From Bifidobacterium sp. (GTDB lineage Bacteria > Actinomycetota > Actinomycetes > Actinomycetales > Bifidobacteriaceae), in contig JAIJEI010000024.1 in the NCBI GenBank assembly GCA_022739095.1, positions 1 through 15,762 on the forward strand: a stretch of 15,762 nt of DNA, written 5' to 3'. The notes below the pieces were generated by a model that was not told the DNA's origin, searched no databases, and saw only the letters and a program-made list of their open reading frames with translations. Made by a program: the position numbers and the translations under genes. This document shows, piece by piece, positions 7,434-14,740 of this stretch. Position 1 is the first letter of the stretch, and every line of letters begins with the position of its first letter.

Positions 7434-8789
7434 ATGGATATGAATACTGTGCTCGCCGTTCTCGGCGTGATTGTGGTGGCGGTTATCGTAATTGCCCTGA
7501 GCATCTGGTTGGGCAAGTCCCGCAAGCGTGATTTGGATAGTGCGATGGGCAAGGTTGCCCCCGATAATAAGCGGACTCGCGACGCTAAGGCCAAGGCCGA
7601 CTCCCGTCTGAAAGCCGAGGCCGAGGAAGCCGAAAAGGCTGCCCAGTCCACTCAGACTGTTGCGGAGGCGGAAAAATTGGCGACGCGTGCATGGAGCGAT
7701 GCGACGGCCGATGCTTCCGAATCCGAAGCTTCTGAGCCTGCCGATTTGGTAGATGACTCGGCCTCTGCCGAGCCCGCGGTACCCGCGGCTCAGGCCGCTT
7801 CGGCTACCAAGCCCGAGCCACAACCTGCCTCCAAGCCCACTCCCGCCAAACCAGAGACCCCTGAATCAGTCGGCTCCCGACTGACCCGACTCAAGGCCAA
7901 ACTCGCCAAGTCCGGCAACCCGTTTGGCAAGGCCCTGTTCGACATCCTCGCCAAAGACAACCTGTCCGAAGCTGACTGGGAGGATGTCGAGGATACGCTG
8001 CTGCTCGCCGACGTCGGTGCGGATGCTTCCGCCCAACTGGTCGATGACCTGAGAACCGACGCCCGCATCACCGGCAAGTCTGACCCGGCCGAAGTGCGCG
8101 CCACGATCAAGGAGAAGCTGCTCGATCTGGTCGGTCGAGATACGGACCGCCGCCTCAATGTCGAAAAGCCGGGTGCCGCCAAGCCCAGCGTCATCATCAT
8201 GGTCGGCGTCAACGGCACCGGCAAGACCACCACGGCCGGCAAACTGGCTCGACTGTTCGTGGCCGAAAACAAGCAGGTCATGATGGGCGCGGCCGACACC
8301 TTCCGCGCGGCCGCCGCCGACCAGCTCGAAACCTGGGGCGCACGCGTCAATGTGCCCGTCGTCCGCTCCGACAAGGACGGTGCCGACCCGGCCTCCGTGG
8401 CGTTCGAAGCCAGCGCCAAAGCCAAGGAAGCGAACGCGGACGTGCTCATCATCGACACCGCCGGCCGACTGCAGAACAAGTCGAACCTGATGGACGAGCT
8501 CGGCAAGATCCGCCGCGTCACCGAAAAGAACCTGCCCGTGGACGAAGTGCTGCTCGTGCTCGACGCCACCACCGGCCAGAACGGCATGGCCCAGGCCAAG
8601 GTGTTCGCCGAAGCCATCGGCATTACCGGTGTGGTGCTCTCCAAGCTTGACGGTTCCGCCAAGGGCGGCATCGTGATCAGCGTGCAGAAGGAGCTCGGCG
8701 TGCCGGTCAAGCTCGTCGGTCTCGGCGAAGGTCCGGACGATTTGGCACCTTTCGATCCCGAAGGCTTCGTAGACGGCATTCTCGCGTAG
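7434..8789 (+). CDS. ftsY: Signal recognition particle receptor FtsY
   Basis: The SRP receptor GTPase that docks SRP-ribosome complexes at the membrane during cotranslational insertion; its partner is Ffh. The 451 residues contain an N-terminal transmembrane anchor (about 4-27, Val/Ile/Ala-rich) followed by KSRKR. Next comes an Ala/Glu/Pro-rich acidic linker (about 35-145). The NG domain holds GVNGTGKTTT (P loop, 258-267), DTFRAAAADQL (288-298), DTAGR (341-345), SKLDGSAKGG (403-412) and GLGEGPDDL (429-437). A true membrane helix at the N-terminus, instead of an amphipathic one, is common in actinobacterial FtsY. ATG at 7434 was chosen; 7440 is an alternative, and a TTG at 7425 would overlap the proposed -10. 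A hairpin with a short T run (8873-8908) ends the unit. Confidence 0.96.
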   Translation: MDMNTVLAVLGVIVVAVIVIALSIWLGKSRKRDLDSAMGKVAPDNKRTRDAKAKADSRLKAEAEEAEKAAQSTQTVAEAEKLATRAWSDATADASESEASEPADLVDDSASAEPAVPAAQAASATKPEPQPASKPTPAKPETPESVGSRLTRLKAKLAKSGNPFGKALFDILAKDNLSEADWEDVEDTLLLADVGADASAQLVDDLRTDARITGKSDPAEVRATIKEKLLDLVGRDTDRRLNVEKPGAAKPSVIIMVGVNGTGKTTTAGKLARLFVAENKQVMMGAADTFRAAAADQLETWGARVNVPVVRSDKDGADPASVAFEASAKAKEANADVLIIDTAGRLQNKSNLMDELGKIRRVTEKNLPVDEVLLVLDATTGQNGMAQAKVFAEAIGITGVVLSKLDGSAKGGIVISVQKELGVPVKLVGLGEGPDDLAPFDPEGFVDGILA

Positions 8790-8799
8790 GCGGTCGAGA

Positions 8800-8908
8800 T
8801 CCCCTCGGCGAGGGGAGCCCTGCGTCCGTCCACGTTGTGGGCGTGGGAAACGCCCGCAATGCACCAAACCTAGCCCTGAATCATATTCGAAACATGATTC
8901 GGGGCTTT
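8800..8908 (+). terminator. Three successive hairpins downstream of ftsY; the last is the likely terminator
   Basis: Hairpin one is TCCCCTC-ggc-GAGGGGA (8800-8816). Hairpin two has 10 bp arms (8835-8844 with 8850-8859, one G-U pair). Hairpin three pairs 8873-8884 with 8894-8905 (12 bp, one G-U) and is followed by TTT (8906-8908). The third has the best terminator form. The role of the first two is unknown; they may protect the mRNA 3' end. Confidence 0.65.
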
Positions 8909-8956
8909 CCCATATACGTTGGAATCATGCCGGAATCAGCCCACCCGACATCAACC

Positions 8957-9054
8957 TAACTGTCAGGTGCGCTTAACAATCGCGTAACTTGGCGTAACGA
9001 AACCAAAACGCGACCGGCTTTAACTGACAAACTGTTAGCCCCCACAAGGGGGAC
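8957..9054 (+). promoter_or_regulatory. Candidate nitrogen-control region upstream of amtB
   Basis: The 8790-9130 gap has no gene. It contains repeated TAAC elements at 8957, 8974, 8985 and 8995, including TTAAC-n6-GTAAC (8973-8988) and a tandem GCGTAAC (8982, 8992), then GAAAC (8999-9003). This resembles the GTNAC-n6-GNAAC half-sites of actinobacterial GlnR regulators. Further on are TAACTGACAAACTGTTA (9021-9037), a partial palindrome, and a CCCCC-acaa-GGGGG hairpin (9039-9052). No convincing -35/-10 pair was found, which fits an activator-dependent promoter. The regulator assignment is inference. Confidence 0.4.
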
Positions 9055-9130
9055 GGCATTGTAGAGACAAATAAGACGCCGGCCGCGCAACGCCCCCGGT
9101 GCCCTGAACGAAAGAGAGAGGGAGGTAGAC

Positions 9131-10426
9131 ATGGGAGCGATTGATTCCGGTAACACCGCATGGATCCTGACATCCGCGTCCTTGGTTTTCCTCATGACGC
9201 CTGGTGTGGCGTTCTTCTACGGCGGTATGGTTCGTGCCAAGGCCGTCCTGAACATGCTGATGCTTGAGGCGGCCGCGCTGTCGGTCACCATGATTATTTG
9301 GACTTTGTGGGGTTGGTCGATCGCATACGCCGGTTCCGATATCGGCGGCATCTTCGGCGACCCGGCCAGCGGCTTCCTGCTGAAGGACTCCATGGTCGCT
9401 CAGGATGGCGTGTTCACCGCCACCGGTCTGAACGGCAACAACTACCCGGTTTCTGTGGACGTCGCCTTCCAGGTTGCCTTCGCGATGATTACCGTGGGCC
9501 TGATCTGTGGCGCCATCGCCGAGCGCGTGAAGTACAGCACCTGGATGATCTTCGTGGCACTGTGGGTTACCTTCGACTACGCTCCTATGGCCCACATGGT
9601 CTGGAACGGTGGTCTGCTGTCTGCTGACGGCGTCATCTCCAAGGCCATCGGCGCGGCCGCCCACGATTTCGCAGGTGGTACCGTGGTGCACATCAACGCC
9701 GCAGTCGCCGCCCTGATTGTCGTGCTCATCATCGGCAAGCGTAAGGGCTTCGGCACGCAGCCGTTCCGCCCGCACAACGTGCCGTTCGTGATGCTCGGCG
9801 CCTTCCTGCTGTGGTTCGGCTGGTTCGGCTTCAACGCCGGTTCCGCCTTCGCCGCCAACGGTACTGCTGGCTACGCTTGGGTCTCCACTTCCGCCGCCAC
9901 TGCCGCTGCCATGCTCTCCTGGGGCTTCACCGAGAAGATTCGCTCCGGTCACTACACCGCTATGGGCGCTGCCTCGGGTATGGTTGCCGGTCTGGTCGCC
10001 ATCACCCCGGCCGCAGATGTGGTTTCCCCGCTGTGGGCCATCGTGATGGGCGCCATCGCCGGCATCCTGACCTGCCTGGCCTGCGGTCTCAAGTTCAAGT
10101 TCGGTTACGATGACTCCCTCGACGTCGTCGGCGTGCATGGCGTGGGTGGTTTCACCGGTACCATTCTCGTTGGCTTCTTCGGCGAAGGCACCGGTCTGCT
10201 GGCTGGTGGCGACTGGCGTCAGCTCGTCGTCCAGCTGGTCATCGCTCTCGTCGCCATCCTCTACTCCGCAGTGATCACCGCGATCATCGCCTTCGCTTTG
10301 GAGAAGACCATTGGTTGGCGCGTCACCGAGGCCCAGGAAGTCGGTGGCATCGACCTTGCCGACCAGGGCGAACGTGCTTACGATTTTGCTGGTACTGCCA
10401 GCTCTGTTCTCAAGGAGGTGAGGTGA
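9131..10426 (+). CDS. amtB: Ammonium transporter (Amt/MEP/Rh family)
   Basis: A trimeric inner-membrane channel that brings in ammonium. The 431 residues give about eleven hydrophobic segments. Amt signatures are present: TPGVAFFYGGMVR (23-35), the family motif HDFAGGTVVHINAAVAAL (178-195) with the first pore His at 187, ASGMVAGLVAITPAA (281-295), and VVGVHGVGGFTGT (332-344) with the second pore His at 336. The N-terminus is not a clear cleaved signal peptide. The start is fixed by GGAGG (9121-9125) five bases before the ATG. The glnK start follows the stop after one base, the classic pair in which the PII protein plugs the channel when nitrogen is plentiful. Control is probably by the TAAC-rich upstream region. 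Confidence 0.97.
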   Translation: MGAIDSGNTAWILTSASLVFLMTPGVAFFYGGMVRAKAVLNMLMLEAAALSVTMIIWTLWGWSIAYAGSDIGGIFGDPASGFLLKDSMVAQDGVFTATGLNGNNYPVSVDVAFQVAFAMITVGLICGAIAERVKYSTWMIFVALWVTFDYAPMAHMVWNGGLLSADGVISKAIGAAAHDFAGGTVVHINAAVAALIVVLIIGKRKGFGTQPFRPHNVPFVMLGAFLLWFGWFGFNAGSAFAANGTAGYAWVSTSAATAAAMLSWGFTEKIRSGHYTAMGAASGMVAGLVAITPAADVVSPLWAIVMGAIAGILTCLACGLKFKFGYDDSLDVVGVHGVGGFTGTILVGFFGEGTGLLAGGDWRQLVVQLVIALVAILYSAVITAIIAFALEKTIGWRVTEAQEVGGIDLADQGERAYDFAGTASSVLKEVR

Positions 10427-10427
10427 G

Positions 10428-10766
10428 ATGAAGCTCATCACCGCTATCATCCAGCCCCATAAGCTCGACGACGTCAAGGAGGCCCTCGCGGCCGCCGGAG
10501 TGCACGGTCTGACCGTGTCCGAGGCCAACGGCTACGGTCGTCAGCGCGGCCACACCGAGGTCTACCGTGGCGCTGAGTACACCGTGGACCTGATTCCGAA
10601 GATTCGCGTTGAAGTGCTGTCCGATGACGCGGATGCTGAAACGCTGGTCGGTGTGATCATCAAGTCCGCCGGCACCGGCACCATCGGTGACGGCAAGGTG
10701 TGGGTCGCTCCGCTGGACTCCGTGGCCCGCGTGCGTACCGGTGAGACCGGTTCCGCCGCAATCTGA
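10428..10766 (+). CDS. glnK: PII nitrogen regulatory protein (GlnK/GlnB family)
   Basis: A small trimeric signal protein that senses ATP/ADP and 2-oxoglutarate and, in this context, most likely gates AmtB. The 112 residues have the normal PII length. The T-loop motif YRGAEY (46-51) carries Tyr51, the residue nucleotidylated by GlnD in relatives. The C-terminal signature around TGTIGDGKVWV (83-93) is intact. AAGGAGG (10412-10418), inside the end of amtB, lies nine bases before the ATG. The gene ends with tandem in-frame stops (TGA TAA). The name glnK is used because of linkage to amtB; glnB is the alternative, as sequence alone does not separate them. In some actinobacteria the modification is adenylylation; which one applies here is unknown. 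Confidence 0.95.
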   Translation: MKLITAIIQPHKLDDVKEALAAAGVHGLTVSEANGYGRQRGHTEVYRGAEYTVDLIPKIRVEVLSDDADAETLVGVIIKSAGTGTIGDGKVWVAPLDSVARVRTGETGSAAI

Positions 10767-10808
10767 TAACGCAGACGTCCATGCCTAGAAGGGGATGGAC
10801 TGCATAGG

Positions 10809-10854
10809 AAAGGTCCCCGCGCGCCGCGAATTGACGCCGTGCGGGGACCTTTTT
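10809..10854 (+). terminator. Intrinsic terminator of amtB-glnK
   Basis: AAAGGTCCCCGC (10809-10820) pairs perfectly with GCGGGGACCTTT (10841-10852), running into TTTTT (10850-10854); the loop is 20 nt. A smaller stem (GTCCAT 10777-10782 with ATGGAC 10795-10800) precedes it. This separates amtB-glnK from glnD, which is often cotranscribed with them in other actinobacteria. Confidence 0.92.
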
Positions 10855-10889
10855 GTCTGTGGCCATGGGGCTATTCGTAGTACTTGGGA

Positions 10890-11076
10890 TTCAAGGGGCT
10901 GATTGAGCTTGTTCCGGAGCTCTATCTCCGTTTCAAGGGGCTGTTGCTGAAGTATGCACACTCCGAAAATGGCGGAATGATGTAGCGTTCGGTCTTTGAA
11001 TACTTCGTATATGAGTCGGCACCAGCCCCTTGAAACGAAAGTAGATGTCCGGAAAACGTCAAATCAGCCCCTTGAA
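10890..11076. repeat. Symmetric nested inverted repeat between glnK and glnD
   Basis: TTCAAGGGGCTG occurs at 10890-10901 and 10932-10943, and its reverse complement CAGCCCCTTGAA at 11023-11034 and 11065-11076. The distance within each pair is exactly 42 bp. Arms 10890-10943 and 11023-11076 align as reverse complements without gaps at about 44 of 54 positions, including a shared TTCCGGA core. The outer copies match each other best (15 bp with the flank) and so do the inner copies (15 bp). The spacer is 79 bp and holds a further 7 bp pair, GAAGTAT/ATACTTC (10949, 11000). The last copy lies inside the predicted 5' end of glnD. Confidence 0.75.
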
Positions 11077-12940
11077 ACGCAAAATGGCACAATTGGCAAT
11101 GAAAGATGAAGCAATGACTTCAGCAGTAGATGGCTTAAAACAACGATTCATGGATATGAGCCAGCCGGATGACGATGGTGTCTACCGGAATGGTGCGACC
11201 AAGCGTAAAGCCCGCACGGAACTGGCCATGCAATGCCTCACGGAGCTGTGGAATGCGGCCTGCAAGGATGTCTCTTTCCCCGTGCCCGACTCCGGCATCG
11301 GCTTCGCCGCGGTAGGCTCGCTGGCACGTGGCCAACTGGGCCCCAGCTCCGACCTCGACCTGGTCATCATCTACGAGCCTCGCACGTTGAACGACCAGCA
11401 GCTCAACGAGTTGGCCAACAAACTCTGGTACCCGCTATGGGACAGCGGTCTGGACCTCGATCACTCCATCCGCACGCGCGCCCAATGCGAGGAAGTCACC
11501 GACCATGACCTTCCCGCCGCCATGGGCTGGTTGGACGTGAAGCCCATCGCCGGCGACACCGCTCTGATCACCACCACCGCCACGTCCATCCTCGATCGCT
11601 GGCGCAAGGCCGCCCGCAAGCGTCTGCCCGAACTGCTCGACTCCGCCAAAGCCCGGCTCGACGAATTCGGCCGCCTCCAATACGTCAATCAGCCCGACAT
11701 CAAGGAGGCTCGTGGGGGTTTGCGCGATTCGGTGCTCGTCTCCGCGCTCGCCGCCTCATGGCTGGCCGACCGCCCGCACGGCATCTACGACGAAGCCGTG
11801 GAACGTCTGCTCGACGTACGCGACTGCATCCATCTGGTGGCCGGCAAGGATACCAACCTGATGCTGACGCCCTATCAGGCCAAAGTGGCTGCCATGCTTG
11901 GCCTTGCCGATCCGACTTGGCCCGAAAACGAGCGCGCCTCCTACTCGATCAACGATTTGCAGACGCTACTTGCCCGTATCGGTCGGCGCATCTCCTTCTC
12001 GCTCGATTCCACCGCCTCCCGCGCCGAACATTCACTGACCCACGAAAAGCCGCGATTCGCGTTCTTCCAGATGTTCTCTCAGCGCTCTGGCGGCAAGCGC
12101 GAAGCCCCGCAATTCGACGTGGTGGCTCCCGGCGTGGCCAAGCACGAAGGCGAATTGGTATTGGCACCCGGTGCCGAGCCTGCCAAGGATGCCAAGCTGG
12201 CGTTGCGTATGGCCGTGGCGGCCGGCGAATTCGGTCTGCCCATCAACCCGTCTACCTTGGTTAATCTGAAGCACTGCCCGATTCACGACAACCAGTGGGA
12301 TGACGAATCGCGCGAGCTGTTTATTCGTCTGCTTGCGTGCGGATCGAATCTTATGGAAGTGTGGGAGAGCATCGATTTCGTGGATATTCCCGGTCGATGG
12401 ATGCCGGAATGGCTCGGCGTCCGCAACCGTCCGTCCGCCTCGGCCGCCCACCGATACACTATCGATCGGCATATGGTGGAGGTCACGTCGCGTCTGGGAC
12501 GCGAGACACCGTCCGGGGAACGGTACGATGATGACCATTTCAAAGCATTGCTGTTGGCCGGTATCACCCACGACATCGGCAAGCGCGCGTTCGTGGCCGA
12601 TCACGCCGCCGAAGGTGCCCGCCATGTGCCGGTGATTCTCAAGCGTATGGGCTACGCGCCGGACATCGTCGACTGGGTCACCGTGCTGGTGCGTGAGCAT
12701 TTGACGCTATCCGAATTTGCCACGGGTAAGGACCCCTATGATCCGGCCGTGGCGGAGGAGTTGGCCGACCGCTTGCACCACGACAAGATGCTGCTGGATA
12801 TGCTGTTCGACCTGACCCGGGCCGACGGTTCCTCACTCGGTGCCACCGCCGGTGAAACCATCACCAAGCAATATGGCTGGTCCAAATGGCGCGAACAAAT
12901 CGTGCGAGGCATGTATTCCGCCGCCCGCGCCGCGATGTAA
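11045..12940 (+). CDS. glnD: PII nucleotidyltransferase GlnD lacking ACT domains
   Basis: Adds and removes a nucleotide on the PII protein in response to nitrogen status. The nucleotidyltransferase motif GSLARGQLGPSSDLD (91-105) supplies the metal-binding Asp103 and Asp105. IKEARGGLRDS (219-229) is the typical GlnD follow-on motif. The HD phosphohydrolase part has His476, His509-Asp510 (THDIGKRA), His520 and REHL (550-553). The family's helix motif around ADGSSLGATAGETITKQYGW (593-612) is followed directly by the stop at residue 631. E. coli GlnD has about 890 residues, with two glutamine-sensing ACT domains after HD; here they are absent, and the convergent MATE gene begins 33 bp on. The start is uncertain: the ATG at 11045 has no good Shine-Dalgarno, and codons 7-11 fall in the inverted repeat. 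ATGs at 11084, 11099 and 11114 are alternatives. Confidence 0.9.
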   Translation: MSGKRQISPLKRKMAQLAMKDEAMTSAVDGLKQRFMDMSQPDDDGVYRNGATKRKARTELAMQCLTELWNAACKDVSFPVPDSGIGFAAVGSLARGQLGPSSDLDLVIIYEPRTLNDQQLNELANKLWYPLWDSGLDLDHSIRTRAQCEEVTDHDLPAAMGWLDVKPIAGDTALITTTATSILDRWRKAARKRLPELLDSAKARLDEFGRLQYVNQPDIKEARGGLRDSVLVSALAASWLADRPHGIYDEAVERLLDVRDCIHLVAGKDTNLMLTPYQAKVAAMLGLADPTWPENERASYSINDLQTLLARIGRRISFSLDSTASRAEHSLTHEKPRFAFFQMFSQRSGGKREAPQFDVVAPGVAKHEGELVLAPGAEPAKDAKLALRMAVAAGEFGLPINPSTLVNLKHCPIHDNQWDDESRELFIRLLACGSNLMEVWESIDFVDIPGRWMPEWLGVRNRPSASAAHRYTIDRHMVEVTSRLGRETPSGERYDDDHFKALLLAGITHDIGKRAFVADHAAEGARHVPVILKRMGYAPDIVDWVTVLVREHLTLSEFATGKDPYDPAVAEELADRLHHDKMLLDMLFDLTRADGSSLGATAGETITKQYGWSKWREQIVRGMYSAARAAM

Positions 12941-12973
12941 ACGGAATCGCCCAGCACTTCGCGCGGCCGACTC

Positions 12974-14314
12974 CTACTTCATCCATGCGTCCGAACGCAC
13001 GCGTAGTCCGTTGGACAGACCGCGCCCGCCCATGAGCATCACGTTGAACACCGTCCACAACATGGCTGTGCGCATCAGATCGTTAGGCAATATCGGCGTC
13101 ACCATATCGGCCAGTATAAGTATGAGCGTCACATACACCACGGCGGTCAGCGTGCAGGTGCCGGCCAGATAGCGGTAGTCTCGCGCGCCGATAAGAATGC
13201 CGTCGATTGCCATCATCCAGCCTTGCAGCGGGAAGAAGATACCCATCGTCACCATGCCCACGGCAATCAGCGTCTGAATATGTGGCGTAGGGGAAAAGAA
13301 GTGCCCGGCGAACAGGCCGACTACCGCAAAAGCCGTGCCGATTACCGCGCCGGTGGCCAGCCCCGCACGCCCGGTCGCCCGCGTCAACCGTCGCGCCTGC
13401 TGCACGCTGCCAGCGCCCAGCGTTGTGGCCACCAGCGTCTGGCCGGCAATGCCCACGGAATCCAGCATGTTCATCGCAAAATTCCAAGAGGAGTTCACGG
13501 CCTGAAACCCGGCCAACACGGCAGTGCCCATGCGTGCGGCACAGGCGACCGTGGCCACCATGGCCGCACGAATCGCCAATGTACGAATGAACAATGGCAG
13601 TCCGTCGCTTCCGGCTGCCGCAATACCGGCCAAACGAGGCCGCAAACTCGCGCCGTCCGCCCGGGCCCACAGAATGGCGGGAATCACCAGAAACAGCCCC
13701 ATGAACCATTGAGCTACCAGCGTCGCCACTCCGGAGCCGGCAATACCCCAATTCATCACGATGACGAACAACACATCAAGCACCGTATTCACCACCGCGC
13801 CGCCCACCGCAGCGATCAGCGTGATACGAACCTTCTGCAACCCTCGGAAAATGCCATTCGCCGCATATACCATCAGCATGCCTGGCGCACCCAGCACGAT
13901 TGCGCGCGTATAGGTCACAGCTTGTTCCAATACTTCGCCTTGGCCGCCAAGTGCCCGGCATAATGGCTCGGCAGCCGCAAACAGTCCCAATCCCAGCACG
14001 GTGCCGATGCTCAAGGCCAGCCACAGGCCGTCAATGCCTGCCTGCAGTCCCTCACGACGACGACCCGCTCCCAGCAGATGCGCCACCTGCGCAGTGGTCG
14101 AGTAGGCCAGGAATATGCACAGTCCGACTGCCGTAAGGATGATGGTGGAGCCGATTGACAGGCCGGCCAAAGCGGCATCGCCAATGTGACCGACGATGGC
14201 GGTGTCAATAAGGATGAAGGTCGGTTCGGCGATGAGCTGGCCGAAAGTCGGTAGCGCCAACGCAATGATTTGGCGATGAATGCTGGTGGAGTTGCTATGC
14301 ACGCTCACACGCAT
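12974..14314 (-). CDS. MATE-family multidrug efflux transporter (DinF-like)
   Basis: A membrane protein expected to export drugs or metabolites using a Na+ or H+ gradient. The 446 residues are almost wholly hydrophobic, consistent with twelve transmembrane helices in two MatE repeats. The first repeat opens with LALPTFGQLIAEPTFILIDT, then AIVGHIGDAALAGLSIG, a typical MATE start; a similar pattern recurs in the middle (TLAIRAAMVATVACAARMGT onward). The ATG at 14314 was chosen because the family's helix 1 begins soon after; the longer frame to 14383 runs into the DnaA-box region. No Shine-Dalgarno is evident. The gene is convergent with glnD (33 bp gap, no clear terminator) and divergent from dnaB. 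The substrate is unknown. Confidence 0.92.
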   Translation of the reverse strand: MRVSVHSNSTSIHRQIIALALPTFGQLIAEPTFILIDTAIVGHIGDAALAGLSIGSTIILTAVGLCIFLAYSTTAQVAHLLGAGRRREGLQAGIDGLWLALSIGTVLGLGLFAAAEPLCRALGGQGEVLEQAVTYTRAIVLGAPGMLMVYAANGIFRGLQKVRITLIAAVGGAVVNTVLDVLFVIVMNWGIAGSGVATLVAQWFMGLFLVIPAILWARADGASLRPRLAGIAAAGSDGLPLFIRTLAIRAAMVATVACAARMGTAVLAGFQAVNSSWNFAMNMLDSVGIAGQTLVATTLGAGSVQQARRLTRATGRAGLATGAVIGTAFAVVGLFAGHFFSPTPHIQTLIAVGMVTMGIFFPLQGWMMAIDGILIGARDYRYLAGTCTLTAVVYVTLILILADMVTPILPNDLMRTAMLWTVFNVMLMGGRGLSNGLRVRSDAWMK

Positions 14315-14361
14315 ATCATGCTTAGCTACGTTGCGCAAACACCTAGTGCAGCTGTACAAAG

Positions 14362-14464
14362 TTATCCTCAGCTTGTCCACCAAGTTATCCCCAATATGTG
14401 GATAAATGGGTGGATTATCCCCAGACTTATCCCCAAAATGTGAATAACTATTTTTCTATCCACA
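14362..14464. promoter_or_regulatory. Cluster of eight DnaA-box-like 9-mers
   Basis: Within 103 bp are TTATCCTCA (14362), TTGTCCACC (14373), TTATCCCCA (14385), TGTGGATAA (14397, an exact TTATCCACA on the minus strand), TTATCCCCA (14415), TTATCCCCA (14427), TGTGAATAA (14439, minus) and CTATCCACA (14456). Coordinates are the first base of each 9-mer. All are within one or two changes of the DnaA consensus TTATCCACA or the actinobacterial form TTGTCCACA. An AT-rich stretch (14443-14460) lies between the last two boxes. Such clusters bind the initiator DnaA. The position between a MATE gene and dnaB suggests control of dnaB or titration of DnaA; a part in an origin cannot be excluded. Confidence 0.8.
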
Positions 14465-14555
14465 TTTGACGCTTCGGCGTGTCGCCGCGCTGACCGCAAG
14501 GTGAACCGACGATGAAATTGGTGCGCGATGATTCGGCACGACTTGCACTTTCATG

Positions 14556-14703
14556 CGTTCATTAGGTCGATTGTGCATTCATTAGGTCGGTGGACTTTGA
14601 GAGATATTGATCGAGCACCTCAGAATGCCGCCATTCCAAGCGCATGGTTTGTGGTGTTACCAAGCACAGTGACCTAATGAATGAGGAATCGACCTAATGA
14701 ACG
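14556..14703. repeat. Symmetric inverted repeat upstream of dnaB
   Basis: Arms 14556-14588 and 14671-14703 are reverse complements at 30 of 33 positions (17 matched, 3 not, 13 matched) around an 82 bp spacer. Each arm has two copies of TTCATTAGGTC, 20 bp apart. The outer copies share CGTTCATTAGGTCGATT and the inner ones CATTCATTAGGTC. An extra 8 bp pair, GCACGACT (14536) with AGTCGTGC (14705), lies outside. The right end lies about 50 bp before the dnaB start, upstream of its -10. No gene is seen in 14315-14754; the stretch 14465-14535 shows nothing notable. Confidence 0.75.
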
Positions 14704-14740
14704 TAGTCGTGCGATATCTTCCGCTCGCCACGCCACCTCC

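Noticed and set aside
7790..8867. Two long minus-strand frames opposite ftsY
   Set aside because: They are shadows of ftsY, whose NG-domain motifs are all present.
9035..10528. 497-codon minus-strand frame opposite amtB
   Set aside because: It covers amtB and part of glnK on the other strand; Gly/Asp/His-rich composition without domain features.
10890..11076. Insertion sequence or CRISPR-like array
   Set aside because: There is no transposase and no target duplication, only four copies in mirror arrangement, and no regular repeat-spacer series.
12941..12973. Terminator between convergent glnD and the MATE gene
   Set aside because: The 33 bp gap shows no convincing stem or T run.
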